Assembly: GCA_002419585.1 (NCBI GenBank)
Contig: DIGJ01000009.1
Span: 62,001-126,000, forward strand
Origin: Lachnoclostridium sp. UBA5725
GTDB taxonomy: Bacteria > Bacillota > Clostridia > Lachnospirales > Lachnospiraceae
DNA length: 64,000 nucleotides
Reading direction: 5' to 3'
Below are positions 43,283 through 52,045 of this stretch, piece after piece (within the stretch, counting starts at the first letter, position 1; every line of letters begins with the position of its first letter). Position numbers and translations under genes: made by a program. The notes under the pieces were generated by a model. That model made no database searches. It saw only the letters and a program-made list of their open reading frames with translations, and was not told where the DNA came from.

Positions 43283-43394
43283 ATAGAAATTTGTGGAAAT
43301 ATAAAAAAAGAGACGGATGGGGTTATGCATCAAAAAAATATTGTGATATGATAAAAAAAATTTATTAATTGCATAGAATACAAAGGGGTAAAAA

Positions 43395-44402
43395 ATGAAT
43401 AAGGAATGGATATACGCTTTGCCAAAAGTAGAACTGCATTGTCATCTGGATGGATCATTATCTACGGAAACCGTGCGGGAATTAGCAAAGATGTCTGGAA
43501 TAATAGTTCCAGAACGAGATGAAGACTTAAAGCATTTGCTACAGGTGGAGGATGATTGTAAAAGTTTAGGGGAATACTTAGAAAAATTTGCGCTGCCACT
43601 TGCCTGCTTACAAACGGAAGAAGCACTTGAGTATGCAGCATATTCATTAATAAAAGATGCAGCAAAAGAAAATGTTATTTATATGGAGGTACGTTTTGCG
43701 CCACTGTCTTGCATGGGAAAGGGGCTGACTGTAAAACAGGTAACAAAAAGTGTGATCGATGGATTAAATCGTGGTTACAAAGATTTTGGAGTCAAAAGTG
43801 GAGTTTTAGTATGTGGAATGAGGCATACTCGAGTGGAACGAAATATTGCAATGCTACATGCTATGAAGGACTTTCTTGGAAAAGGAATTTGTGGTGTTGA
43901 TATCGCTGGTAATGAAGCGGATTTTCCACCAATGCTTCAGAAAGAGTTTTTTGAGGAAGCAAGGAAGCTAGGCTTGCCGATTACCATACATGCAGGGGAA
44001 TGCCAATGTGCAAATAACGTCCATGATTCCATCTTACTTGGAGCAAAACGAGTTGGACATGGAATAGCCATTATGAATAATCCGGAAATATTATGTGAAG
44101 TAAAGGAAAACGGAATTGGTATTGAAATGTGTCCTTCCAGCAATCTACAAACAAAAGCAGTGGAGGATATGAAGCATTATCCAATCCAAAAATTTATAGG
44201 AGAAGGCTTATGCGTTACGCTAAATACCGATAATCGCATGGTAACAGGAACTATTTTGTCAAAGGAATACGAGTTAATGGTAAAACATTTTGGTTTATCT
44301 TCAAAAGATTTAATTCAAATCACACAAAATGCAGTCAATTGTGCATTTACGGATGAAAAATCAAAAGAAGGGCTTCACAAAATAATAGAATGCTATCATT
44401 AA
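43395..44402 (+). CDS. add: Adenosine deaminase
   Basis: 335-aa zinc hydrolase converting adenosine to inosine in purine salvage. Metal and active-site motifs: ELHCHLDGSL near residue 15, GVDIAGNEADFP, ITIHAGECQCANN, RVGHGIAI, EMCPSSNLQT and LNTDNRMV. This matches the adenosine class over adenine deaminases, which usually lack the CxSSN context. AAAGGGGTA precedes the ATG. Divergent from pyrBI. Confidence 0.9.
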   Translation: MNKEWIYALPKVELHCHLDGSLSTETVRELAKMSGIIVPERDEDLKHLLQVEDDCKSLGEYLEKFALPLACLQTEEALEYAAYSLIKDAAKENVIYMEVRFAPLSCMGKGLTVKQVTKSVIDGLNRGYKDFGVKSGVLVCGMRHTRVERNIAMLHAMKDFLGKGICGVDIAGNEADFPPMLQKEFFEEARKLGLPITIHAGECQCANNVHDSILLGAKRVGHGIAIMNNPEILCEVKENGIGIEMCPSSNLQTKAVEDMKHYPIQKFIGEGLCVTLNTDNRMVTGTILSKEYELMVKHFGLSSKDLIQITQNAVNCAFTDEKSKEGLHKIIECYH

Positions 44403-44541
44403 ATATTGGATAATATAAGTTTAGAGGGCTGTTATAATACAAAATATAGATTGTTTTTGTATTTATAGCAGCTTCTTGCTAAGAAAAAAATCATAGGTGT
44501 ATAAATATACTAATATTAATGAATAAAAATAAAAATATTCC

Positions 44542-44570
44542 TTGCTTTCTTTTTTGAAATGGGATATACT
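44542..44570 (+). promoter_or_regulatory. Promoter of argF with AT-rich ARG-box-like DNA upstream
   Basis: TTGCTT (44542-44547), 17 bases, TATACT (44565-44570). Just upstream (44519-44540) lies AATGAATAAAAATAAAAATA followed by TTC, resembling a diverged ARG box; binding by the nearby ArgR is possible but unproven. Confidence 0.5.
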
Positions 44571-44602
44571 TAGAAAAAAATAAGGGCAAAAGGAGATCAA
44601 AT

Positions 44603-45595
44603 ATGGCTGTTAATTTACGAGGAAAAAGTTTTCTGAAACTGTTAGATCTAAACTTTGAAGAAATACGGTATCTTTTGGACCTTTCAAAAAACTTTAAAGA
44701 TTTAAAGAGAACGGGAACTCCACATAAATACTTAGATGGTAAAAATATTGTATTATTATTCGAAAAGACTTCAACTAGAACCAGATGCGCATTTGAAGTT
44801 GCTGGTATGGACTTGGGAATGGGTGTTACTTATTTGGACCCAGGAAGTTCTCAGATGGGAAAGAAAGAAAGTATCGAAGATACGGCACGCGTATTAGGTA
44901 GAATGTATGATGGGATTGAATACCGTGGTTATGACCAGAATTTGGTTCAGAAATTATCCGATTATGCAGGTGTACCAGTTTGGAATGGTCTGACCGATCA
45001 ATTTCATCCAACTCAAATGATAGCAGATTTACTTACGATTGAAGAAAAACTTGGAAGATTAAAAGGTGTTAATTTCACTTATATGGGGGATGCAAGAAAT
45101 AATATGGGAAATTCCTTAATGGTTGCTTGCGCAAAAATGGGACTTAATTTTACGGCATGTGCACCAAAAGAATTATTTCCAGAACAAGGTCTTGTGGAAC
45201 AGTGTAAGAAACTTTCGAAAGAGCAAGGCTGCACTATAACATTAACCGAAGATGTAGCAATGGGTACGAAAGATGCAGATGTTATTTATACCGATATCTG
45301 GGTTTCAATGGGTGAGCCAGATGACGTTTGGGAAAGCCGAATCAAGTATCTAAAACCTTATCAGGTGAATAAAGCGGTAATGGAAAATGCAAAGGAAACG
45401 GCTATATTTATGCACTGTCTTCCTTCTTTCCATGATAGAAATACAGCAATCGGCGAAGAAATGTATCAAAAATTTGGCCTTTCGGAAATGGAAGTTACCA
45501 ATGAAGTGTTTGAATCGAAACAGTCCGTTGTTTTTGATGAAGCAGAAAATAGAATGCATACCATTAAAGCGGTTATTTATGCAACCCTGTCATAA
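44603..45595 (+). CDS. argF: Ornithine carbamoyltransferase
   Basis: 330-aa enzyme making citrulline from ornithine and carbamoyl phosphate. Motifs: FEKTSTRTRCAFEVA (carbamoyl phosphate), EYRGYDQ, LTDQFHPTQMIADL, WVSMGEPDDVW and MHCLPSFHD, with the ornithine-specific HCLP. AAAGGAGAT precedes the ATG. It could work in arginine synthesis or, reversed, in the deiminase pathway; no arcA or arcC is nearby, and argR lies downstream. Confidence 0.92.
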   Translation: MAVNLRGKSFLKLLDLNFEEIRYLLDLSKNFKDLKRTGTPHKYLDGKNIVLLFEKTSTRTRCAFEVAGMDLGMGVTYLDPGSSQMGKKESIEDTARVLGRMYDGIEYRGYDQNLVQKLSDYAGVPVWNGLTDQFHPTQMIADLLTIEEKLGRLKGVNFTYMGDARNNMGNSLMVACAKMGLNFTACAPKELFPEQGLVEQCKKLSKEQGCTITLTEDVAMGTKDADVIYTDIWVSMGEPDDVWESRIKYLKPYQVNKAVMENAKETAIFMHCLPSFHDRNTAIGEEMYQKFGLSEMEVTNEVFESKQSVVFDEAENRMHTIKAVIYATLS

Positions 45596-45625
45596 GAAAG
45601 AACCAACTAGTATCTGGACAAAATT

Positions 45626-45677
45626 AAGCCATTTAGACGGAAATTATTAAGTTAATTTAAGTGTAAATGGCTTTTTC
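45626..45677 (+). terminator. Terminator after argF
   Basis: AAGCCATTTA (45626-45635) pairs with TAAATGGCTT ahead of a T-run, enclosing an AT-rich inner stem. Confidence 0.65.
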
Positions 45678-45706
45678 ATTTGCTGCAGCGCATAACCATT
45701 TTTTAA

Positions 45707-45735
45707 TTGTATTTTATGCATAATTATGCTATGAT
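45707..45735 (+). promoter_or_regulatory. Promoter of argR with palindromic ArgR box in the spacer
   Basis: TTGTAT (45707-45712), 17 bases, TATGAT (45730-45735). The spacer contains the perfect palindrome GCATAATTATGC (45718-45729), which resembles half of an ARG box and is placed for autorepression. Confidence 0.6.
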
Positions 45736-45778
45736 AAAGCAGGAATTTAGATATTTTGAGTATTGATAGGAGTATAAA

Positions 45779-46270
45779 ATGAAAGTAAAAGAAATAGCCA
45801 ATGCAAAGGATGCGAATAATCTTAAGGTCACTCGGCAGGAGGCAATCATAAATCTTATAGAAAATGAACATGTAGGGACTCAAAATGAGCTGTTAAAGCG
45901 ACTGGAGGAGGCTGGATTTGCGGTTACACAGGCAACCATTTCAAGAGATATCAGAGAGCTTCGTTTAGTTAAGGTGGCGAATCCAGGTGGTAGCTATCAT
46001 TATGAAATTAGCAAATCAAATGATAATTCCTTGGATAGCAATAAGTTTTATTCCATTTTTACAGCGGGTGTTAATAAAGTAGATTATGCAAATAATCTGG
46101 TGGTTGTAAAGTGCTTTACGGGTTTGGCACAGGCAGTTTGCGCAACTATGGATGGAATGGATTGGCCAGGTATTGTGGGGACAGTTTCTGGAGATGATAC
46201 CATACTAGTTGTTATGCGTGATGAATATTGTGCCATGGAACTAGTACAAAAATTAAAAGAGATTCGATAA
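45779..46270 (+). CDS. argR: Arginine repressor
   Basis: 163-aa ArgR/AhrC hexameric regulator. The N-terminal winged helix (RQEAIINLIENEHVGTQNELL, GFAVTQATISRDIRELRLVKV in parts) and the C-terminal arginine-binding core with GLAQAVCATMDGMDWPGIVGTVSGDDTILVV (read in parts; the GTVSGDDT motif binds arginine) are complete. The first 13 residues extend beyond the usual start; a later start is possible but no ATG fits. It is joined end to start to the transglutaminase-like gene at 46271. Confidence 0.92.
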   Translation: MKVKEIANAKDANNLKVTRQEAIINLIENEHVGTQNELLKRLEEAGFAVTQATISRDIRELRLVKVANPGGSYHYEISKSNDNSLDSNKFYSIFTAGVNKVDYANNLVVVKCFTGLAQAVCATMDGMDWPGIVGTVSGDDTILVVMRDEYCAMELVQKLKEIR

Positions 46271-47380
46271 ATGAATAAACGATGGAAATTTTGTTTGTGG
46301 CTGCTTGTGATACTACTGGTAGCCAGTTTTTTTAAAATAGCGAAGGTCAGCGAAGTAAAAGCATCGTGGTTTTCTTCCAAAGGGCAGCAGCCGTCGGCTA
46401 AGAATGAGGAAGAGTTCATCGAGGCTGTTTATAAAGGGATGCTAAGTGGAGAAGATGAAATCACGATTAATTATTATGGGAACAATTATAAAGAAATACA
46501 TAATGAATTTCTGTACCGCATCCTTCCAAAAGTGTTTGATATCGATAAAAAAGAGACAAGTGATGACTTTGATTATATGAATTATAATTTGGATGAGGTT
46601 GGTATTAATACAAAGTCAAGTCTATTAAACTTTGTAACCATTACCATTACACCAAAGTGGAAAGAATCGAAGGAAGAAACGCAATATGTCAATGAAAAAG
46701 TAAAAGAGATCATTGATTCGCTCGCCCTTAACAATGACACGGATTATGTAAAGATACGTAAGATTCATGACTATGTAATTAATCATTTTGAATACGATGA
46801 AACGTTGGAAAATTATACGGCGTATAAGGCATTAAAAGATGGAAAAATGATTTGTCAGGGCTATATGCTACTAACCTACAAACTTTTGTCGGAAGCTGGC
46901 ATTGAGGCTAAGTGCGTGGATGGATTAGGAACGACGGAATTTGGGACACAGACGCATGGATGGAATCTGGTTAGATTAGGAAATTATTGGTATAACCTTG
47001 ATACAACCTGGGATGATCCAGTTCTTATAGGAACGGATGATTTTGAGCTACCAGAAAACATGCCAATCTGCTACGATTATTTTCTAAAAGGAAATATAAC
47101 CTTTCAAAAAAGCCATAAAAGTAATAGTGAATATGAAACACTGGCGTTTAAAGAAAAGTATCCAGTAGCATCCGAAGATTATGTAGAAGGTGCCAAACAA
47201 AGCGATACGAAGCAGAGCGACAAAACGGCTAAGACTGTGATGGTTCATGTGGTCAAAAGAGAGGAAGACACCCAAGTAAGTAATTTAGAGGTTTCCAATC
47301 ATCTAGAACTACCTGCGATTATTTTTGGTGCTCTTATTATGTCGATACTAATTGCAAAGAAAGCTTCGCAAAATAATTGA
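46271..47380 (+). CDS. Membrane-anchored transglutaminase-like protein
   Basis: 369-aa protein with one N-terminal transmembrane helix (residues 7-22), an extracytoplasmic transglutaminase-like domain and a C-terminal hydrophobic segment (about 348-362) with basic end. The papain-like triad is complete: C195 in MICQGY, H229 in THGWN, D244 in LDTTWDD. These proteins are usually proteases or amidases of the cell surface in Firmicutes. Its ATG follows the argR stop without a gap, so it is co-transcribed, although the link with arginine is not obvious. Confidence 0.8.
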   Translation: MNKRWKFCLWLLVILLVASFFKIAKVSEVKASWFSSKGQQPSAKNEEEFIEAVYKGMLSGEDEITINYYGNNYKEIHNEFLYRILPKVFDIDKKETSDDFDYMNYNLDEVGINTKSSLLNFVTITITPKWKESKEETQYVNEKVKEIIDSLALNNDTDYVKIRKIHDYVINHFEYDETLENYTAYKALKDGKMICQGYMLLTYKLLSEAGIEAKCVDGLGTTEFGTQTHGWNLVRLGNYWYNLDTTWDDPVLIGTDDFELPENMPICYDYFLKGNITFQKSHKSNSEYETLAFKEKYPVASEDYVEGAKQSDTKQSDKTAKTVMVHVVKREEDTQVSNLEVSNHLELPAIIFGALIMSILIAKKASQNN

Positions 47381-47446
47381 TATATTCACTCATTATCCGC
47401 ATAAAAATTGTGTTTAAAATGCATACTATTTATGAGGTGATAATGA

Positions 47447-47608
47447 ATGAAAAAGCAAAAGAATGAAGAAATTTATAATGAAGAATTAGCTCGTCAGGCT
47501 GATTTGAATAAGTTTAATAGTATAACACAGAGTGTTAAACCAAGAAATCAAAACCAGGAGCACAATGTAAAAAGAGAAGGAACTGGTCCTATAAATCAAG
47601 CGAGATAG
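47447..47608 (+). CDS. Tiny basic/hydrophilic protein (53 aa)
   Basis: 53-aa ORF too short for many callers: it starts MKKQKNEEIYNEELARQADL and ends GTGPINQAR, strongly hydrophilic and rich in Asn, Gln, Lys and Glu, with no Cys or hydrophobic core. GAGGTGA lies six bases ahead of the ATG and a GAAA-tetraloop terminator follows the stop, so it is a complete transcription unit. The composition recalls small spore proteins (gamma-SASP-like), but I see no clear family signature. Confidence 0.6.
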   Translation: MKKQKNEEIYNEELARQADLNKFNSITQSVKPRNQNQEHNVKREGTGPINQAR

Positions 47609-47632
47609 CATCCGAAAGGGTGCTATTTTTTG
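47605..47632 (+). terminator. Terminator of the 53-aa gene
   Basis: ATAGCATCC, GAAA loop, GGGTGCTAT and a run of six T. The stem includes the stop codon of the small gene. Confidence 0.8.
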
Positions 47633-47642
47633 GAGAAAAACA

Positions 47643-48185
47643 ATGAGATTATTTATTGCGATTCATTTTAATGATGATATTAAAAATAAATTAGCGGAGG
47701 AAATTGAGATACTTAAAAAACAGGCGTCGTCTGGAACCTTTTCAAGAAAAGAAAATTTGCACCTAACTGTAATATTCTTAGGAGAAGTTCCTAAAAACCG
47801 GTTAGTGAAAATTCAATTCGCTATGGACAAGGTCTGTCCAGGACACAATGCTTCAGCTGTCACAGTAAAAGGGCTTGGAAAGTTCATTAAAAATAAAGAA
47901 ATCTTATATTGGCGTGGGATGGAATGTAGCAATGATATTTTAGAAATACGGTCTAAGCTGATGCGAGAGCTTAAGTTACTTGGTTTTAAATTGGATCAAA
48001 AAGACTTTGTGCCACATATTACTTTGGGGAGACGAATCGTGATGAATGAAAATTTTGCAGAGCAGGATTACGAAACGTTATTGCAAACAATGGATATGTT
48101 GGTTGATGAAATCTGCTTGATGAAATCAGAACGTATAAATGGACAAATGGTATATACAAAGGTTGGCATAGCTGCTACAAAATGA
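47643..48185 (+). CDS. thpR: RNA 2',3'-cyclic phosphodiesterase (LigT/ThpR)
   Basis: 180-aa member of the 2H phosphoesterase family with both catalytic motifs: H40-L-T42 (NLHLTVIFLGE) and H125-I-T127 (VPHITLGR). These enzymes open 2',3'-cyclic phosphates of RNA ends. The N-terminus MRLFIAIHFND is typical. The start overlaps the tail of the upstream terminator, with GGAG at 47632-47635. Confidence 0.86.
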   Translation: MRLFIAIHFNDDIKNKLAEEIEILKKQASSGTFSRKENLHLTVIFLGEVPKNRLVKIQFAMDKVCPGHNASAVTVKGLGKFIKNKEILYWRGMECSNDILEIRSKLMRELKLLGFKLDQKDFVPHITLGRRIVMNENFAEQDYETLLQTMDMLVDEICLMKSERINGQMVYTKVGIAATK

Positions 48186-48242
48186 TTACTCTATTATACA
48201 TTTTTGCTAAATAAACAGAAAAAACATTGTCAACAAGCACTA

Positions 48243-48290
48243 TTGAATAGTTCGTAGTAACATGCTATCGTTATAAAGAGCAAGCGATTG
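48243..48290 (+). promoter_or_regulatory. Promoter and operator of the galactan regulator
   Basis: TTGAAT (48243-48248), 17 bases, TATCGT (48266-48271), then the palindromic box GCAAGCGATTGC (core CAAGCGATTG, 48281-48290) 10 bases after the -10. This is the same layout as at 51907, indicating autoregulation by the LacI protein it precedes. Confidence 0.65.
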
Positions 48291-48342
48291 CGCATAGATA
48301 TGTAATTTTTTAAAAGCAGGGTGTATATGAGGGGATGAAACT

Positions 48343-49368
48343 ATGTCAATGGAAAATAAAAATATAGGAAATTATAATAAAAAGCTTACAATAGCGGATA
48401 TAGCACAGGAGCTAGGTGTTTCAAAGACCACTGTCTCTAGATCGATATCTGGAAATGGGCGAATTGGTGAAAAAACGAAAGAAAGAGTTTTAGATTATAT
48501 TGAGAAACATAACTATAAGCCAAATGCAATGGCAAAAGGGTTGGCTCAATCAAAGACATTTAATTTGTGCGTGGTATACCCGACCGATTGTGCAACAAAT
48601 GAACTGCCATTTTTTCAAAAGTGTTTGATTGGAATCGTACAAAGGGCGGCAAGTGAACAGTATGATATTTTGATTGCAATGGTTAGTAATACAGATATTT
48701 CGCAGCTAACACGTATTATTGAAAATCATAAAGTCGATGGGGTTATTACGCTACGCACCTTAGTGGATGACAACGCGATAAAATTTCTAAAACAAAGTGA
48801 TGTTCCGTTTGTAACAGTAGGAAGCACATCGGAAAAGGGTGTTATACAAGTGGATAATGATAACATGGCAGCTTGCCGTGGACTCACCATGCTGCTACTT
48901 ACAGAAGGGATTGAACGAATTGCGTTAATCGGTGGGAATACGCAGCATGTCGTAACGCAGAATCGTTATCAGGGATTTCGAGAAGCGTTTGAAAAATGGG
49001 GCAAAACGGCAGATGGGCGTATGGTTTATCTGGATATGGAGGATGACCAGTCAATTGATAAGTGTGTAGAAGATGCACTGCGTAAGCATGCGGAGTGTAT
49101 CATTGCTATGGATGATAATATATGCAAGAAAATTTTAGATAAATTAAAACAGGATCTAATAGAAGTACCAAAGGATATTAAGGTAGCCTCATTTTATTAT
49201 AGCAAGGAACTGGAAAAGAATAATCCACCAATTACATCTTTAAAATTTAATGTTCCGGAACTTGGTACTGCAACATGTAATACGCTATTCTCCATTATGG
49301 ATGGGAAAGAAGTGCAGGAGAAAACGGTGCTTGGGTATGAGTTGATACTGAAGGAGTCGACTCATTAG
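48343..49368 (+). CDS. LacI-family regulator of the galactan locus
   Basis: 341-aa repressor. Helix-turn-helix KLTIADIAQELGVSKTTVSRSI at residues 14-35, hinge KPNAMAKGLAQSK, then the effector-binding core (VDGVITLRTLVDDNAI, IALIGGN, RYQGFREAF, CIIAMDDNICKKIL). AGGGGATG precedes the ATG. The operator motif CAANCGNTTG occurs at its own promoter and at those of the GH42, GH2 and ABC genes, so I infer that it controls the whole locus. The likely inducer is galactose, galactobiose or a galacto-oligosaccharide. Confidence 0.86.
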   Translation: MSMENKNIGNYNKKLTIADIAQELGVSKTTVSRSISGNGRIGEKTKERVLDYIEKHNYKPNAMAKGLAQSKTFNLCVVYPTDCATNELPFFQKCLIGIVQRAASEQYDILIAMVSNTDISQLTRIIENHKVDGVITLRTLVDDNAIKFLKQSDVPFVTVGSTSEKGVIQVDNDNMAACRGLTMLLLTEGIERIALIGGNTQHVVTQNRYQGFREAFEKWGKTADGRMVYLDMEDDQSIDKCVEDALRKHAECIIAMDDNICKKILDKLKQDLIEVPKDIKVASFYYSKELEKNNPPITSLKFNVPELGTATCNTLFSIMDGKEVQEKTVLGYELILKESTH

Positions 49369-49400
49369 GAGAAGATTTTGTAAAAGCGATAGGCTGTGTT

Positions 49401-49580
49401 CAATTTTCGGTTCAGGGCTCGCATCGCATACGTTCAAACCTCAAAACGATTATCAATTTTAATAAGCCATAAACAACGAAAAATGGAGTGATTAGACACT
49501 CCATTTTTGTTATTGTCTTATTAAAATAATCGTTTAATTCGGTTTCAACGTATGCGATGCGAGCCCTGAACCGAAAATTG
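49401..49580. repeat. Long-hairpin element D
   Basis: A perfect 34-bp outer inverted repeat (49401-49434 with 49547-49580, CAATTTTCGGTTCAGGGCTC at its start) encloses a further imperfect stem and a central 12-bp hairpin (49479-49490 with 49497-49508, AAAAATGGAGTG, 6-nt loop). Its architecture equals A, B and C although the sequence differs. It lies between the convergent regulator and GH42 genes, 32 bases after the regulator stop, in a 324-base gap with no other feature seen. It can terminate both transcripts. Confidence 0.85.
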
Positions 49581-49692
49581 GGATAGCAGTTTTCTTGTTT
49601 TTAATAAACGGATTTAGCCTAGAAAATTTTGTAAATGCATTATCCTATATTATATGTTTTCAATGCTTAGAGATATTAAAAAAGCACCAAGC

Positions 49693-51696
49693 TTATTTTC
49701 TTAGTAGTATAATTACGTCCCAAGGTGCTAATGTAACTGTATCTCCATCATGTAAGATTCTGTTTTCAAATACGTGAGTCACGTCCTTGTCGCATACCTC
49801 ATAGGTAATTGGGTCGTTGGAGTAGTTTAAAAGATATTGTATGAAATCTCCATTTTCATTGATTCCTTCTTTTATGATCAGAGGGTAATGATAGGGTGAT
49901 TTTTGGATATTCATTTTGTCGCATAGGGTGTTTAGTAGCTGTTCTAGTGTGCTGGAATCAAAATAGCATCCGATATAAGCACTTGAGCCTGCACCGTATG
50001 GATGGAAGGTTACAGCTGCATAGGAGTTCCACCATCTGTGATTGTAATTTGCTAATATTTCGGTTGTATCATCTGTAGGCTGCAAAAGCTCCATCCAGGC
50101 GGATACGAAGCTGTTAGAACAATCAAAATGGCTGGATTTTAAGCTGGTTTCTTCGGTAGGAGTGGTAAATTGATTGTAAGTTACGCCGAGACAGTTTGTT
50201 AATCCATGAGGTTTTGCATCGTGATAGATTCCTAAATATTCGTCGGAAAATCCTGTTTTGAAGGTTGCCAGGAGGTGTCCTCCTGCTTGCACATATTGAT
50301 CGAGTCTTTCGGCTAAATCGTCTGTCATACTATATAAGGCAGGAGCAACAATCAGGGAATATTGTTTGAAATCTTGTTCCTTGGGATATATAATATCGCA
50401 CTCAATGTTCATTCGATAAAAAGCATCGAAGATCCAGCGAACAACGTCGTTATATTTGAGATTCTCATCAATTGGAAAGTATTTCATTCCGGTAAGTGAC
50501 TCATTGCTAAGAAGAAGTGCTACTTGGCAATTCTTTTTTAGGTTTGTTAGCAAGCTTCCATGCTGACTCCACTGCATTCCAATTTTTAAGGCTTCTAGAT
50601 ATGTTTCATTTACCGATAAATCATGGCTTAATACTCCCTTCCAATAGGACTCAAAAGAATGATGTATGGAGTGCCAATGCCAGTACAACAATGAATTTGC
50701 ACCATTTGCAAGATGGCTATAAGCCTGAAGTCGTAATTGACCAGGATAAGGAAGCCAGCCTTTATTTCCTTGAGCCTGCGTTTCCAGGACTAGATAATTG
50801 TCTTTTTTAATCGAGCGTCCGATGGAACCTCCAAATGCGATTTCTGCGCCGGTTAGAGCGCCGGCTGAGGGATGATAGATATCCACACCGGCTACGGTTA
50901 AAGCTTTTGCAGCATCAGGCTGGTTTACATCCGGTTGTAAGCCATAGGAATAATCTCGCCATTCAAAATCAAAATTCTGAGTGACAAACTGGTCCTGCCT
51001 TTTATATTCGTTGATAATATTCGCTTGCCAGGAAAGAAAGTTGGTTACTAGCTTTCGTTGGAATCGTTCAAATTCAGCGGCCAAGCTTCCGTTAATGGTG
51101 CCTCTGATATCCGGAAAATCATCCCAGTTATCGATTCGGTTGCTCCAATAAGTTAAGCCAAACGCTTTATTAAGTTGGTCTGTTGTCTGGAATCTGACTT
51201 TCAATTCATCAATAAACTGAGTTTGAACTCTCAAACTACAGGTATCATAGGGTTTGGTTTCGTTATCAAGCTGGTATCCAATTACTTGCTTATGATTTGC
51301 ACACGCCATCATTAATTTGCGGATGATACGCTCCGCATGATTTAGATACCCTGGATGTGTAATATCCATATTCTGCCGATGACCATAAAGGCAAGCACCG
51401 CTATGCGTTTGCGCCAGTATATCTGGATATTTTTTTGCCAGCCAGGCAGGAATGGCATAAGTTGGAGTTCCGATAATGACTTTCATATCATAGATAAGAG
51501 CAGCATCTAAAACCTCGTGTAGCTTCGTAAAATCAAATATATTATCTTGTGGTTCATAGGTACTCCAAGTTGATTCAGCAATGCGGACTACATTCATACC
51601 GGCATCTTTCATCATTTGGAAATCTTCTTTGATTCTTTCATAGGGCATATATTCGTTGTAATAAGCTGCACCATAGTATAATTTATCTACCTTCAT
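49693..51696 (-). CDS. Beta-galactosidase, GH42
   Basis: 667-aa cytoplasmic glycoside hydrolase family 42 enzyme releasing terminal beta-galactose. The TIM barrel carries the acid/base E146 in YQLDNETKP and the nucleophile E305 in YLVLETQAQGNKGW; YYGAAYYNEYMP at the N-terminus and the trimerisation domain (LSNESLTGMKYFPIDENLKYND in parts) are typical. No signal peptide. TTGGAGGTAA precedes the ATG. GH42 often acts on galacto-oligosaccharides from plant galactan, which fits the neighbouring GH53. Divergent from the GH2 gene with operators on both sides. Confidence 0.9.
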   Translation of the reverse strand: MKVDKLYYGAAYYNEYMPYERIKEDFQMMKDAGMNVVRIAESTWSTYEPQDNIFDFTKLHEVLDAALIYDMKVIIGTPTYAIPAWLAKKYPDILAQTHSGACLYGHRQNMDITHPGYLNHAERIIRKLMMACANHKQVIGYQLDNETKPYDTCSLRVQTQFIDELKVRFQTTDQLNKAFGLTYWSNRIDNWDDFPDIRGTINGSLAAEFERFQRKLVTNFLSWQANIINEYKRQDQFVTQNFDFEWRDYSYGLQPDVNQPDAAKALTVAGVDIYHPSAGALTGAEIAFGGSIGRSIKKDNYLVLETQAQGNKGWLPYPGQLRLQAYSHLANGANSLLYWHWHSIHHSFESYWKGVLSHDLSVNETYLEALKIGMQWSQHGSLLTNLKKNCQVALLLSNESLTGMKYFPIDENLKYNDVVRWIFDAFYRMNIECDIIYPKEQDFKQYSLIVAPALYSMTDDLAERLDQYVQAGGHLLATFKTGFSDEYLGIYHDAKPHGLTNCLGVTYNQFTTPTEETSLKSSHFDCSNSFVSAWMELLQPTDDTTEILANYNHRWWNSYAAVTFHPYGAGSSAYIGCYFDSSTLEQLLNTLCDKMNIQKSPYHYPLIIKEGINENGDFIQYLLNYSNDPITYEVCDKDVTHVFENRILHDGDTVTLAPWDVIILLRK

Positions 51697-51730
51697 AACT
51701 TACCTCCAAAGTCTCTTTTGTTAAAATGAA

Positions 51731-51740
51731 CAACCGCTTG
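51731..51740. promoter_or_regulatory. LacI-type operator at the GH42 promoter
   Basis: CAACCGCTTG, a match to CAANCGNTTG. On the minus strand it follows TTTACC-17-TAACT-like promoter elements (TAAACT) by five bases, upstream of the GH42 ribosome site. Confidence 0.62.
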
Positions 51741-51868
51741 CGTTGAGTTTATCATGTTTTCTAATATTGGTAAAGACATAATGCAAAAAATGTAAAATAG
51801 ATGGAGCGTATCACCTACAATGTGCAATTTTAACATAAGTGGTGGCAAATTTTTGAAAGAATAGTGCA

Positions 51869-51916
51869 TTGACTATTTTTTTGATTGTTGATATCCTTTA
51901 GAAAGTCAACCGATTG
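51869..51916 (+). promoter_or_regulatory. Promoter and operator of the GH2 gene
   Basis: TTGACT (51869-51874), 17 bases, TATCCT (51892-51897), and the operator CAACCGATTG at 51907-51916, centred near +8. The leader to the GTG start is about 140 bases; no riboswitch is seen in it. Confidence 0.7.
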
Positions 51917-52045
51917 CGCCTTTGTACTTACCTCTTGCAACAAAGAAGAAACAAGTAATAATAGTCAGAGCAGTCTGTGGCGAAGCTTATGATAGAAATA
52001 AATGGACAGAATACTATATGTTATATGACAAAAGGAGGAAGCACA

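Noticed and set aside
43284..43394. Purine riboswitch before add, or pyrimidine attenuator before pyrB
   Set aside because: The leaders are short and AT-rich with none of the conserved aptamer or terminator/antiterminator elements.
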